DNA from: Gloeocapsopsis crepidinum LEGE 06123
GTDB taxonomy: Bacteria; Cyanobacteriota; Cyanobacteriia; Cyanobacteriales; Chroococcidiopsidaceae
DNA: 64,000 bases
Assembly: GCF_015207655.1 (NCBI RefSeq)
Contig: NZ_JADEWN010000002.1
Location: 88,385 to 152,384 of the forward strand
Direction of reading: 5' to 3'
Below are positions 18,210 to 28,440 of this stretch, piece by piece. The position numbers were made by a program, and so were the translations under genes. Below the pieces are notes generated by a model, which worked only from the letters and a program-made list of their open reading frames with translations, ran no database searches and had not been told where the DNA came from. Each line of letters starts with the position of its first letter. The first letter of the stretch is position 1.

Positions 18210-19043
18210 ATGTTGGCGCAATTGTTTTTTGCTCGCTATCCTACGGGCAATCTCTTGTCTGAATTAGTCGAGATTTATCAAGGAAAATTTATCGTACAAG
18301 CAACCGTTCAAATAGATGGCACAACTCGTGTTACAGGTATGGCAGCCGCAGAAACAATTGAACTTGCGGAAGATCAAGCCCGCGAACGAGCTTTACTTGT
18401 ATTGATGCAACCTGCTACTACGACACCAGTATCACCAAGCCTGCTGCAGACGACACCGGACACCGCATCCAAACATCAACCAGAAGCCAAATTAGAATTA
18501 TCTAATTTACTACACTCCCCGCAGCACAAAACTGATCGCATTTCTGTAGACTCCCCTACTGCCGCAGCAAGAGAATCAGATCTAGACGTATTGAGCCTCT
18601 CAAATATTGACAGCGATCAAGCACATCCAGTGTGGAATAATGTTACACCACTGCGAACGCGCGACCAAGAATTTCAGGATGAAACAGCAGTTGCTACAGT
18701 CAGTTCGCCGATCGATTTATCAGACGCACTGTTAAAAATCGATGTTTTTCTGAAGCGCTTAGGCTGGAGTACGGAGCACGAAAGCGAGTATTTAGAAAGA
18801 ACTTACAAAAAGCGATCGCGTCAATTCTTAACAGAGTCCGAAGTCGTAGAATTCCAAAACTATTTAGAATTACTGGCTAAAACAGGTGATGAAATGAAGC
18901 GTCTCAAGTGGAGTGTGCAACAAGGAAGAGATTATTTACTCCAAACATATAACAAGCGCAAGCGGACTTCATTGACGCATCAAGAGTTACTGGAATTCTT
19001 GCAATATTTAGAATCCCAGCCTTCTTTTCAAGATGTCACTTAA
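18210..19043 (+). CDS. dsRBD-like N-terminus plus duplicated C-terminal motif, unknown function
   Basis: A 277-residue protein. Residues 1-70 have the spacing of a double-stranded-RNA-binding-like fold: a helix (LSELVEIYQ), beta strands (KFIVQATVQID, TRVTGMAA) and a final helix (AEDQARERALLVL). Residues 75-180 are low-complexity. The C-terminus carries two copies of a motif of about 35 residues, each starting LGWS or LKWS, then EYLERTYKKRSR or DYLLQTYNKRKR, and ending FQNYLELL or FLQYLESQ. This seems to be a cyanobacterial family; RNA binding is inferred. It is convergent with clpP, only 1 bp apart. Confidence 0.65.
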   Translation: MLAQLFFARYPTGNLLSELVEIYQGKFIVQATVQIDGTTRVTGMAAAETIELAEDQARERALLVLMQPATTTPVSPSLLQTTPDTASKHQPEAKLELSNLLHSPQHKTDRISVDSPTAAARESDLDVLSLSNIDSDQAHPVWNNVTPLRTRDQEFQDETAVATVSSPIDLSDALLKIDVFLKRLGWSTEHESEYLERTYKKRSRQFLTESEVVEFQNYLELLAKTGDEMKRLKWSVQQGRDYLLQTYNKRKRTSLTHQELLEFLQYLESQPSFQDVT

Positions 19044-19044
19044 A

Positions 19045-19653
19045 CTAACTCGCAACTGCTACAGGACGATTACCAACTGAAGTACGGTTAATGACTTGAT
19101 CGATGAGTCCGTAGTTTTGAGCTTCATCGGGAGACATAAAAAAGTCCCGTTCTGTATCTTGCTCGATCCGCTCCATTGGCTGACCTGTGTGCGCTGCCAA
19201 ATACTCATTAAGACGGCGCTTGTGGTACAAAATCTCTCTAGCTTGGATTTCAATATCAGTTGCTTGTCCTTGCGCACCTCCCAAGGGTTGGTGAATCATG
19301 ATGCGAGCATTTGGTAAACTCATTCGCTTACCTTTAGTACCAGCACTGAGCAGAAAAGCCCCCATACTTGCTGCAAGTCCAGTACAAATCGTACAAACAT
19401 CCGGTCGAATGTGATTCATCGTATCAAAAATTCCCATTCCTGCCATTACAGAACCACCAGGAGAGTTGATATACAGATAAATGTCTTTTTCTGAGTCCTC
19501 GGCATCAAGAAATAAGAGTTGGGCAACAATTAAGTTTGCTAAATTGGCATCGATTTGTTGTCCCAAAAAAATAATCCGCTCGCGCAACAATCGAGAGTAA
19601 ATATCGAAGGCGCGTTCACCGCGACCTGATTGTTCAATAACAATAGGAATCAT
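19045..19653 (-). CDS. clpP: ATP-dependent Clp protease proteolytic subunit
   Basis: Serine peptidase of the ClpP tetradecamer, working with ClpC/ClpX chaperones. The catalytic Ser is in [11 protein letters not shown] (about residue 97), the His in [11 protein letters not shown] (about 122) and the Asp in [11 protein letters not shown] (about 171). The 202 residues match the family. Cyanobacteria have several clpP paralogues and I do not assign a number. ATG start. The 3' end faces the preceding gene with a 1-bp gap, so their transcripts may overlap. Confidence 0.95.
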   Translation of the reverse strand: MIPIVIEQSGRGERAFDIYSRLLRERIIFLGQQIDANLANLIVAQLLFLDAEDSEKDIYLYINSPGGSVMAGMGIFDTMNHIRPDVCTICTGLAASMGAFLLSAGTKGKRMSLPNARIMIHQPLGGAQGQATDIEIQAREILYHKRRLNEYLAAHTGQPMERIEQDTERDFFMSPDEAQNYGLIDQVINRTSVGNRPVAVAS

Positions 19654-19733
19654 GCTAAATTTGCTCGTTGTCTTAGCTTTTCTTAATTTTATCGAGAAGA
19701 TGTCTAGTTTGGGGCACAGGGGTGAGGGTAAGA

Positions 19734-19760
19734 GAGTTATGAGTTATGAGTTATGAGTTT
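19734..19760 (+). repeat. tandem GAGTTAT heptamers
   Basis: Three exact tandem GAGTTAT units (19734-19754) followed by a GAGTTTT variant, within the wider repeat-filled gap between clpP and the next gene. Confidence 0.7.
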
Positions 19761-19890
19761 TGAATTAAAAGAATTGTTTTAACTCACCCCTCACCCCTCT
19801 TAAACTCAAAACTTAAAACTTTTTCACTAGTCCCACGCTCCTCGCTCCTCTCCGCTAGACTAAGCAAAGACGGCAAATGCAAATAGAATT

Positions 19891-21981
19891 ATGACTAATC
19901 GCCTTGCCCAAGCTCAAAGCCTTTACTTACGCAAACACGCAGAAAATCCGATTGACTGGTGGACTTGGTGTGATGAAGCTTTGGCAACAGCAAAAGCAGA
20001 AAACAAGCCTATTTTTCTTTCCATAGGCTATTCTAGTTGCCACTGGTGTACTGTCATGGAAGGGGAAGCCTTCTCAGATGCGGCGATCGCAGAGTATATG
20101 AATGCTCACTTTATCCCCATAAAAGTAGATCGCGAAGAACGACCTGACCTCGATAGCATCTACATGCAAGCTTTACAAATGATGGTAGGTCAAGGGGGAT
20201 GGCCATTAAATATTTTTATTGCTCCTGATGATTTAGTACCGTTTTATGGAGGTACTTACTTCCCTGTAGAACCGCGCTATGGGCGTCCAGGTTTTTTACA
20301 AATATTACAAGCAATTCGCCGCTACTACGACACTGAAAAACAAGACTTACTAGCGCGTAAAGCTGCGATCTTAGAAGCAATTCAAAAAAGTGCGGTCTTA
20401 CCTCAAACTCAACAATCTGCTGAAGATCTCCTGCGCAAAGGAATAGAAACCAATACTGGTGTTATTACACCGCATGATTATGGCACGCAATTTCCGATGA
20501 TTCCCTATGCCGAGTTAGCGCTACGTGGTACTCGGTTTAATTATTCTTGGCGTTATGACATTAAACAAGTGTGTCAACAGCGTGGCTTAGATTTAGCCAC
20601 AGGCGGAATTTTCGATCATGTTGGTGGTGGATTTCATCGTTACACCGTCGATCCGACATGGACAGTACCGCATTTTGAAAAGATGCTCTACGACAATGGT
20701 CAAATTGTGGAGTATCTCGCGAATTTATGGGCTGCTGGAGTTCAAGAACCAGCAATTGAGCGAGCGATCGCATTAACTGTGCAATGGCTCAAGCGGGAAA
20801 TGACAGCTTCTGAAGGTTACTTTTATGCAGCGCAAGATGCTGATAGTTTCACTCATCCAAACGAAACTGAGCCAGAAGAAGGAGCTTTCTACGTTTGGAC
20901 TTATCATGAGTTGCAACAGATCCTCTCGCCAGTAGAATTAGCGGAGGTGGAGCAACAATTTACCGTAACTCCCCAAGGCAATTTTGAAGGGCAAAATGTC
21001 TTACAACGACGACACTCCGCTCAGTTGAGCGAAAGCTTAACACAGGCTTTATCAAAGCTATTTATTGTACGTTATGGTGCAGCACCAGAGTCGTTGGATG
21101 TGTTTCCACCAGCGCGAAATAATCAAGAAGCAAAAACTCAAAATTGGTCTGGTCGTATTCCTGTAGTAACAGATACAAAAATGATTGTTGCTTGGAACAG
21201 CTTAATGATTTCTGGGCTAGCAAGGGCGTATGCAGTTTTCAAAAAAGCGGAGTATTTAGAGGTGGCGCTCGAAGCGGCTCACTTTATTTTGAATCATCAG
21301 AGTGTGAATGGACGCTTTCACCGTCTGAATTACGAGGGACAAACAAGTGTGATTGCTCAATCTGAGGATTATGCTTTGTTTATTAAAGCTTTGCTAGATT
21401 TGCACCAAGTCATGCAGGAAAAAGACGAACCAACTGCTTGGCAATTTTGGTTAGAGAAGGCGATCGCGCTGCAAGCCGAATTTGATGAGTATTTGTGGAG
21501 CGTAGAGCTAGGAGGATATTACAACACCGCGAGTGATGCAAGTCAAGATCTCATTGTCCGCGAACGAAGCTATGCTGATAATGCAACTCCAGCAGCTAAC
21601 GGAGTGGCGATCGCAAATTTAATGCAGCTAGCCTTATTAACCGAAGACCTGACTTATCTTGACAAAGCTGAGCAAGGGTTACAAGCTTTTAGTAGTATCA
21701 TGGATTCTGCTCCGCAAGCCTGCCCAAGTTTATTTTCAGCTTTAGATTGGTATCGCAACTGCACTCTCATTCGCAGTATTCCAAAGCAGTTAGAGAGTCT
21801 CTTGGGTGAGTATCTACCAACAAGTGTCCTTGCTGTAGCAACAGATTTACCAACCAATGCTTTAGCACTAGTCTGTCAAGGACTATCTTGTTTACCTCCG
21901 ATCTCCAGTCAAGCTGAACTATTAGAGCAAGTTTGGCAAAGTCAAATTAGGGGTGAGGAGCGAGGGGCGTGGGGCGAGTGA
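19891..21981 (+). CDS. DUF255/YyaL thioredoxin-domain protein
   Basis: Large cytoplasmic protein with an N-terminal thioredoxin-like domain (SSCHWCTVMEGEAF, a CxxC active site at about residues 51-54) and a C-terminal alpha/alpha-barrel resembling glycoside hydrolases or epimerases (FDHVGGGFHRYTVDPTWTVPHFEKMLYDNGQ). The family (YyaL/spermatogenesis-associated protein 20) has no settled function. Its 696 residues match the usual 670-700. The final ten residues (RGEERGAWGE) are translated from a GGGGTGAGG-type intergenic repeat, so the ancestral stop has been lost or displaced. ATG start. Confidence 0.88.
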   Translation: MTNRLAQAQSLYLRKHAENPIDWWTWCDEALATAKAENKPIFLSIGYSSCHWCTVMEGEAFSDAAIAEYMNAHFIPIKVDREERPDLDSIYMQALQMMVGQGGWPLNIFIAPDDLVPFYGGTYFPVEPRYGRPGFLQILQAIRRYYDTEKQDLLARKAAILEAIQKSAVLPQTQQSAEDLLRKGIETNTGVITPHDYGTQFPMIPYAELALRGTRFNYSWRYDIKQVCQQRGLDLATGGIFDHVGGGFHRYTVDPTWTVPHFEKMLYDNGQIVEYLANLWAAGVQEPAIERAIALTVQWLKREMTASEGYFYAAQDADSFTHPNETEPEEGAFYVWTYHELQQILSPVELAEVEQQFTVTPQGNFEGQNVLQRRHSAQLSESLTQALSKLFIVRYGAAPESLDVFPPARNNQEAKTQNWSGRIPVVTDTKMIVAWNSLMISGLARAYAVFKKAEYLEVALEAAHFILNHQSVNGRFHRLNYEGQTSVIAQSEDYALFIKALLDLHQVMQEKDEPTAWQFWLEKAIALQAEFDEYLWSVELGGYYNTASDASQDLIVRERSYADNATPAANGVAIANLMQLALLTEDLTYLDKAEQGLQAFSSIMDSAPQACPSLFSALDWYRNCTLIRSIPKQLESLLGEYLPTSVLAVATDLPTNALALVCQGLSCLPPISSQAELLEQVWQSQIRGEERGAWGE

Positions 21982-22011
21982 AAGAGTGGTTAGTGGTTAG
22001 TCGTTTCTTAA

Positions 22012-23871
22012 TTAAGGACTGGGGGATACTTTAGGAATTGGTTGACTAGGGGGAATGCGTTCAATAGAAATTAGCGAATCCATGACTGACTTAACAATGG
22101 GGGCTGCAACTGTAGAACCGTAGGCAATTCCTTTTGGTTCGTCTACAATTGCTAGGACAACGTAACGCGGAGCTTCTATCGGCATCATTCCCACAAAACT
22201 GGTAATGACAGCACCACTATGATAGCCGCGACTACTTGTGTTAGCTTTTTGCGCTGTACCAGTTTTGCCACCAATGCGGTATCCTAGCACTTGCGATGCT
22301 TTGCCGCTTCCTTGAAGCACTACTGTTTCTAGCATCTCAACCAGAGTTTGTGTTGTTTTTGGAGAGAAAACTGTTCTGGGTTGTGGTAAACTAGGTTGTT
22401 GAAGCTGACCTTGGCTATCTATTAATCCCCTTACAACATGAGGTGTGACTAACTTACCACCATTAGCTAAAGCAGCATGAAGTTGTACAAGCTGAATTGG
22501 TGTGAGTGAAAATCCTTGACCGAAAGACGCAGTTGCCGGTTCAATTGGGGAAGAAACAAATTTCGCTTGATTTTTTAACTGACCTCGTGCTTCAAAGGGG
22601 AGATCTATGCCTACAGTTTTTCCTATCCCCAGCTTTTGCAGCCAGTTATAGTAAACATCGGGTTTGAGGCGTTGCATAACTTGCACCATGCCGACGTTGC
22701 TGGAGTGTTGCAAGATACCAGTAATAGAGAGAGAGAGATTGTCTTCTTTTTCTGCATTGCGGATCGACCAACCGCCAACTTTAATGGTGTCAGGATCGGG
22801 GAAGACATCATTGGGTTGAATGACTTGCTCTTCTAGAGCGATCGCGATATTTATTGGCTTAAAGGTAGAGCCAGGTTCATAAAGATCTGCCAGTAACCAA
22901 TTTCTAAAGGAGTTGACGTCAGAGTTGAAATACTCATTAGGATTATAAGAAGGCTCAGAAACTAAACTCAAGATCGAACCATCTTGAACATCCATTACAA
23001 TCACGCCACCACGCTGGGCACTAAACTTTTGCATTTGTTCTCTCAACGCAACTCGTGCAGCGCGCTGCAATCGGGTGTCGAGTGTGAGTTGCAATTTCCA
23101 ATCCTCACCATGAACAAAGCCCTCAGGAATGCGATCGCTGAGTAATGCCCCGTTACCAGTTTTCCTAAACTTGATTGTTTGTGCTGAGCGCTCAAGTAAT
23201 TGTTCCTGGCTGTACTCTATCCCTGCCTGACCGCGACGGTCGATATCAACATAGCCAACTACATCTGCAACGACATTCTCTTGAGGATACAGACGCGAGT
23301 ACTCTCGAACTAAATCTAAGCCATTTGCCCGTAACTTTTTGAGCTTGTCTGCAATTTCTTCTGACAAAGCTGGGGCTAGCCGAATACCACTTTTCTTGTT
23401 CTTAAATCCATCGATGAACAAATCCGTGATATCCGCTGTCGGACGAGCCAAAATTTTAGCAACATCAGTGGCAACAGTTTCTGCTTCTGAGTCACTTTTA
23501 AATTGATTGGGATGAACGTATAGCGTGTATACCTGACGATCAATCGCTAAGACGTTATCGTTCCGATCAACAACTTGACGGCGAGGAATATACGGATTTA
23601 CATAGGTGGTCTGTTGCTGTCGCGCCCTTCTCAACAGTTCTGATGAATGCACAACTTGGAGATGATACAAGTTGCCCGCAAGTACCAAACTACTAGCAAA
23701 CAATACACCCCACACAAGTATCAAGCGAAAGTAAGGTGTTGTTCCACCACGTTTTGGGTGTTTATTCAGCGTCTTCCTGGCTTTTTTTTGAGGTTTTGTG
23801 CGCTGAGTGTCCATTGTTACTACCGTACGATGCCTGCGGTCAAAGCTACCAGGAGGGACTGAAGTAGGCAT
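22012..23871 (-). CDS. ftsI: class B penicillin-binding protein, FtsI-type transpeptidase
   Basis: Monofunctional peptidoglycan transpeptidase of the division septum. A basic cytoplasmic tail is followed by one transmembrane helix (about 48-66), a PBP dimerisation region (VVDRNDNVLAIDRQVYTLYVHP onward) and the transpeptidase domain with S335-T-F-K338 (YEPGSTFKP), SSN in HSSNVGM and KTGT in IGGKTGTAQK. At 619 residues it is typical. The frame begins with MPTSVPPG; an internal ATG (MDTQRTKPQKK, residue 20) is an equally likely start. The gene upstream on the same strand has the layout of FtsL. FtsI rather than an elongation PBP2 is supported by this pairing but not proven. Confidence 0.88.
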   Translation of the reverse strand: MPTSVPPGSFDRRHRTVVTMDTQRTKPQKKARKTLNKHPKRGGTTPYFRLILVWGVLFASSLVLAGNLYHLQVVHSSELLRRARQQQTTYVNPYIPRRQVVDRNDNVLAIDRQVYTLYVHPNQFKSDSEAETVATDVAKILARPTADITDLFIDGFKNKKSGIRLAPALSEEIADKLKKLRANGLDLVREYSRLYPQENVVADVVGYVDIDRRGQAGIEYSQEQLLERSAQTIKFRKTGNGALLSDRIPEGFVHGEDWKLQLTLDTRLQRAARVALREQMQKFSAQRGGVIVMDVQDGSILSLVSEPSYNPNEYFNSDVNSFRNWLLADLYEPGSTFKPINIAIALEEQVIQPNDVFPDPDTIKVGGWSIRNAEKEDNLSLSITGILQHSSNVGMVQVMQRLKPDVYYNWLQKLGIGKTVGIDLPFEARGQLKNQAKFVSSPIEPATASFGQGFSLTPIQLVQLHAALANGGKLVTPHVVRGLIDSQGQLQQPSLPQPRTVFSPKTTQTLVEMLETVVLQGSGKASQVLGYRIGGKTGTAQKANTSSRGYHSGAVITSFVGMMPIEAPRYVVLAIVDEPKGIAYGSTVAAPIVKSVMDSLISIERIPPSQPIPKVSPSP

Positions 23872-24012
23872 ATGGCAAGATTCTTAAAGTTATGAGTGTT
23901 GAGTCATGAAGTGTTGAGTTTAAGCAAGTTTTGAGTGTTGAGTTAAGAAAATTTTTAATTCAAATTTCTTTCACTAGCCACTAGTCACTCATCACTCACC
24001 CCTCACGCTTGT

Positions 24013-24549
24013 TTAATAACCGACAGGGATCGTATCAGACTTAGAATTTTTACGAGTCATAGTTGCCGAAGCAATCGTTTCATCAGGGCGTGCTGGGCGT
24101 TGAGGCGCTGGTTTGAGGAAAATTGCCTGCGTGGGATCGGCAGGAGATAAGCCTGTTTCTGGTTGTTCGGCTTGCTGTGCAATTTTATTTTTAAGCACTT
24201 CACTTGCTGTCGTAAGCTGCCTTTCTTGACGTTGTAAATTTTCTAGTTGGCGATACGCTTGGTTCCATGCCCGTTGAGAATAAACTGTTCCACTGTAAAG
24301 TCCTAGCACTACTGCTATTAAGCAGAAAATGAGTACATTAGAACTCCGTTGTAAAAGACTCAGGCGGAGCAACCATAATGGTTTCCTAGCACTGGGCAGA
24401 ATCGGCACGCTATAGTTGCGAGTTCTATCTTGAGGTATTTTATTTTGCTTCGCTCGCTTGTCAGAATAACTTGCGGGAACAGCATATGTTGATTTCACAG
24501 CATCTTTCCGCTGATAGTTGGTTTCACTAGATTTATAAGCAACACTCAT
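24013..24549 (-). CDS. single-TM coiled-coil protein, FtsL candidate
   Basis: A 178-residue bitopic protein: basic N-terminal cytoplasmic region (1-65), one transmembrane helix (about 70-90, NVLIFCLIAVVLGLYSGTVY), a short coiled coil (about 92-127, AYRQLENLQRQERQL) and a Pro-rich tail. This is the architecture of FtsL, the divisome partner of FtsI, and its gene lies directly upstream of the FtsI-type gene on the same strand, as in many dcw-type clusters. FtsL sequences diverge too far to recognise by eye, so the call rests on topology and position. The 140-bp gap between the two is filled by heptamer repeats. Confidence 0.55.
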   Translation of the reverse strand: MSVAYKSSETNYQRKDAVKSTYAVPASYSDKRAKQNKIPQDRTRNYSVPILPSARKPLWLLRLSLLQRSSNVLIFCLIAVVLGLYSGTVYSQRAWNQAYRQLENLQRQERQLTTASEVLKNKIAQQAEQPETGLSPADPTQAIFLKPAPQRPARPDETIASATMTRKNSKSDTIPVGY

Positions 24550-24983
24550 AGACTTTATTGCTTAATAGAGTTATTTAGATATCAAATCAGTCGATTCTGT
24601 CTGTAACTAGCAACTGAGTAGCGCTAGCGACTCATATCAGAATCGCCCCTATCCTATCACCTAGATAGCTTTCAGTTGTCCACTTTCCTAAGGAAGATCT
24701 CTACGCAGTAGCTACAAATGTCTATTGCTGATAACATCGACTACTACTCCAGGTTTGTTCGTGTTTGGTAGTTGGATATTAACATCCTCACTGACACCAG
24801 CAATTTTCTGAAAGTAGCATTGGTTAAAAACCTCTGTCTTAAGAAGGAAGACGGTACATCACTGATGTGATAGGTTATCAAGCTAATACAGTCACGATCG
24901 CACTTTTGTAAAAAAAGTCAACAAATGCGGTATCGTAATCAACGAGTAGATTGTTTCTATCGCAATTGGTGAAAAGAGGAGTT
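24550..24983. other. intergenic region, no gene seen
   Basis: About 430 bp between two divergent genes. No reading frame of substance and no recognisable RNA. It presumably holds promoters for the FtsL-like gene (leftward) and the lipoprotein (rightward). A ribosome binding site AGAGGAG lies 4 bp before the lipoprotein ATG. Confidence 0.5.
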
Positions 24984-25127
24984 ATGAACAAAAAAATCCT
25001 TGGTTTTGCTTTATTTCTAGGCTTGCTTGCCACCTTGGGAGCATGTGATACAACTGGTACTGGTGGTGATACAACACCTACAGTATCTCCTGTAGAACCT
25101 ACAGTGACTCCAACAACATCTCCATAG
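24984..25127 (+). CDS. small lipoprotein (47 aa)
   Basis: Starts MNKKILGFALFLGLL, a lipoprotein signal peptide, and has a lipobox ending LGAC with the Cys at residue 21. The mature part is only 27 residues, rich in Thr, Pro, Gly and Val (GTGGDTTPTVSPVEPT). A strong ribosome binding site AGAGGAG precedes the ATG. It is an entericidin-sized, probably inner- or outer-membrane-anchored peptide. No homologue recognised; function unknown. Confidence 0.7.
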   Translation: MNKKILGFALFLGLLATLGACDTTGTGGDTTPTVSPVEPTVTPTTSP

Positions 25128-25550
25128 CTATGAAGGAATAGCTTAACGGCATCTCACGGTTGGTCTGTTTAAATAGCTTTTTTCTCTCCTACAAAGCTAA
25201 AAGTCTGTTTCCGGTAGCAGTGCTATTTACTGCCTGCGCTACATAACACGACTTCTTTGCAGGAGAGTACTTTTTTTGAGTTACTGATAGCTAGTTCGTG
25301 GGAGAAAAGCGGTGCATATCCGACTAAATTGCTTTTGATTAATAAAATCAAACAATTAAGAGACTTTTTAATAGAAAAAGTTATTAATTATAAATTATAC
25401 TCTATGAGTGACGACTCAAATATCTAAACATTGAAATACGACAAGAAACCCTACAATCCTACTGAGTCCGTTTTGCTAAATTTCCTCATATTATTGACAA
25501 TAAGAACAAGTCAGCCAAAGATGCATCATCCTGCAAACAGTTAATGGGTT
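25128..25550. other. intergenic region, no gene seen
   Basis: About 420 bp, AT-rich, with weak inverted repeats near 25200-25250 (GGTAGCAGTGC with TTACTGCC). No T-run follows them, so I do not call a terminator. Nothing else is recognised. Confidence 0.4.
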
Positions 25551-25862
25551 ATGCTCAAAGTTATCAGTAGATTAAGTCTGAGTACTAGCGTGGGTCTTGT
25601 GCTGGGATGGCAAGCTGCGTCAGTTTTGGCATTACCACCTCCAGAAGACATACCAGAAGAGGTGCTGCGTACAGAAATTATCACGGATGCGCGATCGCCT
25701 ATTGATGGCAAACAACTCACAGCAGCAGAATATGCAGATTTGCAAGCTCAGTTGCAAAGCCGCCCAGTGACTCCCCCGCTTTCACCTCAGGTGAGAGAAA
25801 CGATTACCCTTCTGCGTCTGCGGCGCTTAATTCGGACATTAATTCCTTTTTTACCAATTTAA
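25551..25862 (+). CDS. small secreted hypothetical protein (103 aa)
   Basis: A signal-peptide-like N-terminus (VISRLSLSTSVGLVLGWQAASVLA) with likely cleavage after VLA and before LPPPEDIPEE. The mature region is Pro-rich and then helical, ending in a basic-hydrophobic helix (LLRLRRLIRTLIPFLPI). The type, a short exported protein with PPPEDIPEEVLR, looks like an uncharacterised cyanobacterial family. The start codon at 25551 is ATG. No functional context. Confidence 0.65.
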   Translation: MLKVISRLSLSTSVGLVLGWQAASVLALPPPEDIPEEVLRTEIITDARSPIDGKQLTAAEYADLQAQLQSRPVTPPLSPQVRETITLLRLRRLIRTLIPFLPI

Positions 25863-26025
25863 ATATAAAAAGCTCTTGTGCTGTAGTTATGATGAGTACG
25901 GTTATTGAGGACTACTGAGCAGTTAGTTGCTGATCTTGATACAGCAAAAGATTGCAAATAAATGTAAAGAATATGTATAAATATGACGATAGAAATAACA
26001 AATTTGTTTTAGGTAAGGTAGTTTC

Positions 26026-28317
26026 ATGTCTATAACCATCGCCCCAGATCAGGTTGAGCGCATTGTTTGGAACCAACATCACGATCCATTTGAAGTGCTT
26101 GGTTCTCATACAGTAGAACAAGATGGCAAAACCGTGTGGGTGGTGCGAGCTTATTTACCGAGTGCAAGTGCAGCCTGGGTAATTCGTCCTGAAGAGCGAA
26201 TTGAATATCCAATGCATCCGGTGCATCATCCCCATTTCTTTGAGTGTACGATCGACGTTCCTGAATTAGCAAACTACCAGTTAAAAATCAAAGAAGGCGA
26301 ATACGAACGAGTCATTTACGATCCTTATGCTTTTCGTTCGCCACGGTTAACCGATTTTGACCTGCATTTGTTTTCTGAGGGCAATCACCATCGCATTTAT
26401 GAAAAACTAGGGGCGCATCCGACAAGTATTGATGGCGTTCAAGGAGTTTATTTTGCAGTTTGGGCACCAAATGCGCGTAACGTTTCTATCTTGGGAGATT
26501 TTAATGAATGGGATGGGCGCAAGCATCAGATGCGTAAAGGCGCTACAGGAATTTGGGAATTGTTTATTCCAGAAATAGGAGTAGGCGATCGCTACAAATA
26601 CGAAATTAAAAACTTTGACGGTCACATTTACGAAAAATCAGATCCCTACGGTTTTCAACAAGAGGTCCGCCCCAAAACCGCATCAATTGTTGCCGATCTC
26701 AATGCTTACTCCTGGAACGATGCACAATGGATGGAGCATCGACGTCATAGTGATGCTTTAACCCAGCCGATTTCGGTTTACGAAGTTCACTTGGGTTCTT
26801 GGTTACACGCTGCTTCGGCAGAACCTGCAATATTACCTGATGGAGCAACTGAAGCTGTTGTTCCCGTTTCCGAACTACAACCAGGAGCGCGGTTTTTGAC
26901 TTACCGCGAACTTGCAGCTAAACTGATTGCTTACGTCAAGGACTTGGGCTATACTCACATCGAACTACTGCCAATTGCAGAACATCCCTTTGATGGATCT
27001 TGGGGTTATCAAGTCACTGGTTATTATGCTTGTACCTCACGCTATGGCAGTCCGGAAGATTTGATGTACTTTATTGACCAATGTCATCAAAACGGTATTG
27101 GCGTCATTGTAGATTGGGTTCCTGGACACTTCCCCAAAGATGGACATGGTTTAGCTTTCTTTGATGGCACACATCTCTACGAACATGCAGATCCCCGCAA
27201 AGGCGAACATAGAGAATGGGGAACTTTAGTCTTTAACTATAGCCGCCACGAAGTTAGAAACTTTTTAGTTGCCAACGCTTTATTCTGGTTTGATAAATAT
27301 CACATCGATGGCATTCGGGTTGATGCCGTTGCTTCGATGCTGTACCTTGATTATTGCCGCAAACCAGGTGAATGGCTACCTAACCAGTATGGCGGGCGAG
27401 AAAATATTGAAGCTGCTGAGTTTCTTCGGCAAGCAAATCACGTTATTTTTAGTTACTTTCCTGGTATTCTTTCCATTGCGGAAGAGTCTACTGACTGGCC
27501 TATGGTATCGTGGCCCACATATACGGGTGGATTAGGCTTTAATTTGAAGTGGAACATGGGTTGGATGCACGATATGCTGGACTATTTCAGCATGGATCCT
27601 TGGTTCCGTCAATTTCATCAAAATAACGTTACGTTCAGCATCTGGTATCACCACAGCGAAAACTTCATGTTAGCTCTGTCTCACGATGAAGTGGTACATG
27701 GCAAGAGCAATATAATTGGCAAAATGCCAGGCGATCGCTGGCAGAAGTTCGCAAACGTACGCTGTTTGTTTGCCTATATGTTTGCTCATCCTGGTAAGAA
27801 AACGCTGTTTATGGGGATGGAGTTTGGACAGTGGAGTGAGTGGAATGTTTGGGGCGATTTAGAGTGGCGTTTGTTGCAGTATGAGCCACACCAACAGTTA
27901 AAGCGATTTATGAAAGACCTCAATCATCTCTACTGCACGGAATCTGCTTTATATACGCAAGATTTTGGACAAGCAGGATTTGAATGGATTGACTGTAGTG
28001 ACAACCGCCATAGTGTTGTGTCATTTATTCGTCGCGGCAAAGAACCGGAAGATTTTGTCATTGCTGTTTGCAATTTTACCCCTCAGCCACATTCGCATTA
28101 CCGCATTGGTGTTCCTGAATTTGGATTTTATACAGAAGTGTTTAATAGTGATGCTCGTGAATATGGTGGTAGCAACATGGGTAATCTAGGTGGTAAATGG
28201 TCTGAGGAATGGTCTTACCACAATCACCCTTACTCAATTGACTTGTGTCTACCACCTTTGGGTGTATTTATTTTGAAACTAAATCGAGAGAAAACAGCAG
28301 AAGCTTTAAAGAAATAG
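26026..28317 (+). CDS. glgB: 1,4-alpha-glucan branching enzyme
   Basis: Introduces alpha-1,6 branches into glycogen. Domain order: N-terminal carbohydrate-binding (CBM48) modules, including [22 protein letters not shown]; a GH13 (beta/alpha)8 barrel with nucleophile region [15 protein letters not shown], general acid Glu in [10 protein letters not shown] and the conserved Asp in [11 protein letters not shown]; then the C-terminal beta domain. 763 residues, typical of cyanobacterial GlgB. ATG start at 26026 after AGGTAAGGTAG. Stand-alone; the rest of glycogen synthesis is not in the window. Confidence 0.96.
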   Translation: MSITIAPDQVERIVWNQHHDPFEVLGSHTVEQDGKTVWVVRAYLPSASAAWVIRPEERIEYPMHPVHHPHFFECTIDVPELANYQLKIKEGEYERVIYDPYAFRSPRLTDFDLHLFSEGNHHRIYEKLGAHPTSIDGVQGVYFAVWAPNARNVSILGDFNEWDGRKHQMRKGATGIWELFIPEIGVGDRYKYEIKNFDGHIYEKSDPYGFQQEVRPKTASIVADLNAYSWNDAQWMEHRRHSDALTQPISVYEVHLGSWLHAASAEPAILPDGATEAVVPVSELQPGARFLTYRELAAKLIAYVKDLGYTHIELLPIAEHPFDGSWGYQVTGYYACTSRYGSPEDLMYFIDQCHQNGIGVIVDWVPGHFPKDGHGLAFFDGTHLYEHADPRKGEHREWGTLVFNYSRHEVRNFLVANALFWFDKYHIDGIRVDAVASMLYLDYCRKPGEWLPNQYGGRENIEAAEFLRQANHVIFSYFPGILSIAEESTDWPMVSWPTYTGGLGFNLKWNMGWMHDMLDYFSMDPWFRQFHQNNVTFSIWYHHSENFMLALSHDEVVHGKSNIIGKMPGDRWQKFANVRCLFAYMFAHPGKKTLFMGMEFGQWSEWNVWGDLEWRLLQYEPHQQLKRFMKDLNHLYCTESALYTQDFGQAGFEWIDCSDNRHSVVSFIRRGKEPEDFVIAVCNFTPQPHSHYRIGVPEFGFYTEVFNSDAREYGGSNMGNLGGKWSEEWSYHNHPYSIDLCLPPLGVFILKLNREKTAEALKK

Positions 28318-28440
28318 AAGCACAAAGAGGAATTACGCTGTAGCAACTGGCGTTGAAGAGTGATTAGTTGTCATGACACACAAGGTTAGCTTGCAATTCT
28401 TCTTTTCAAATGCTGTCAGGCAAAAAGATAGAGTCGGCTG

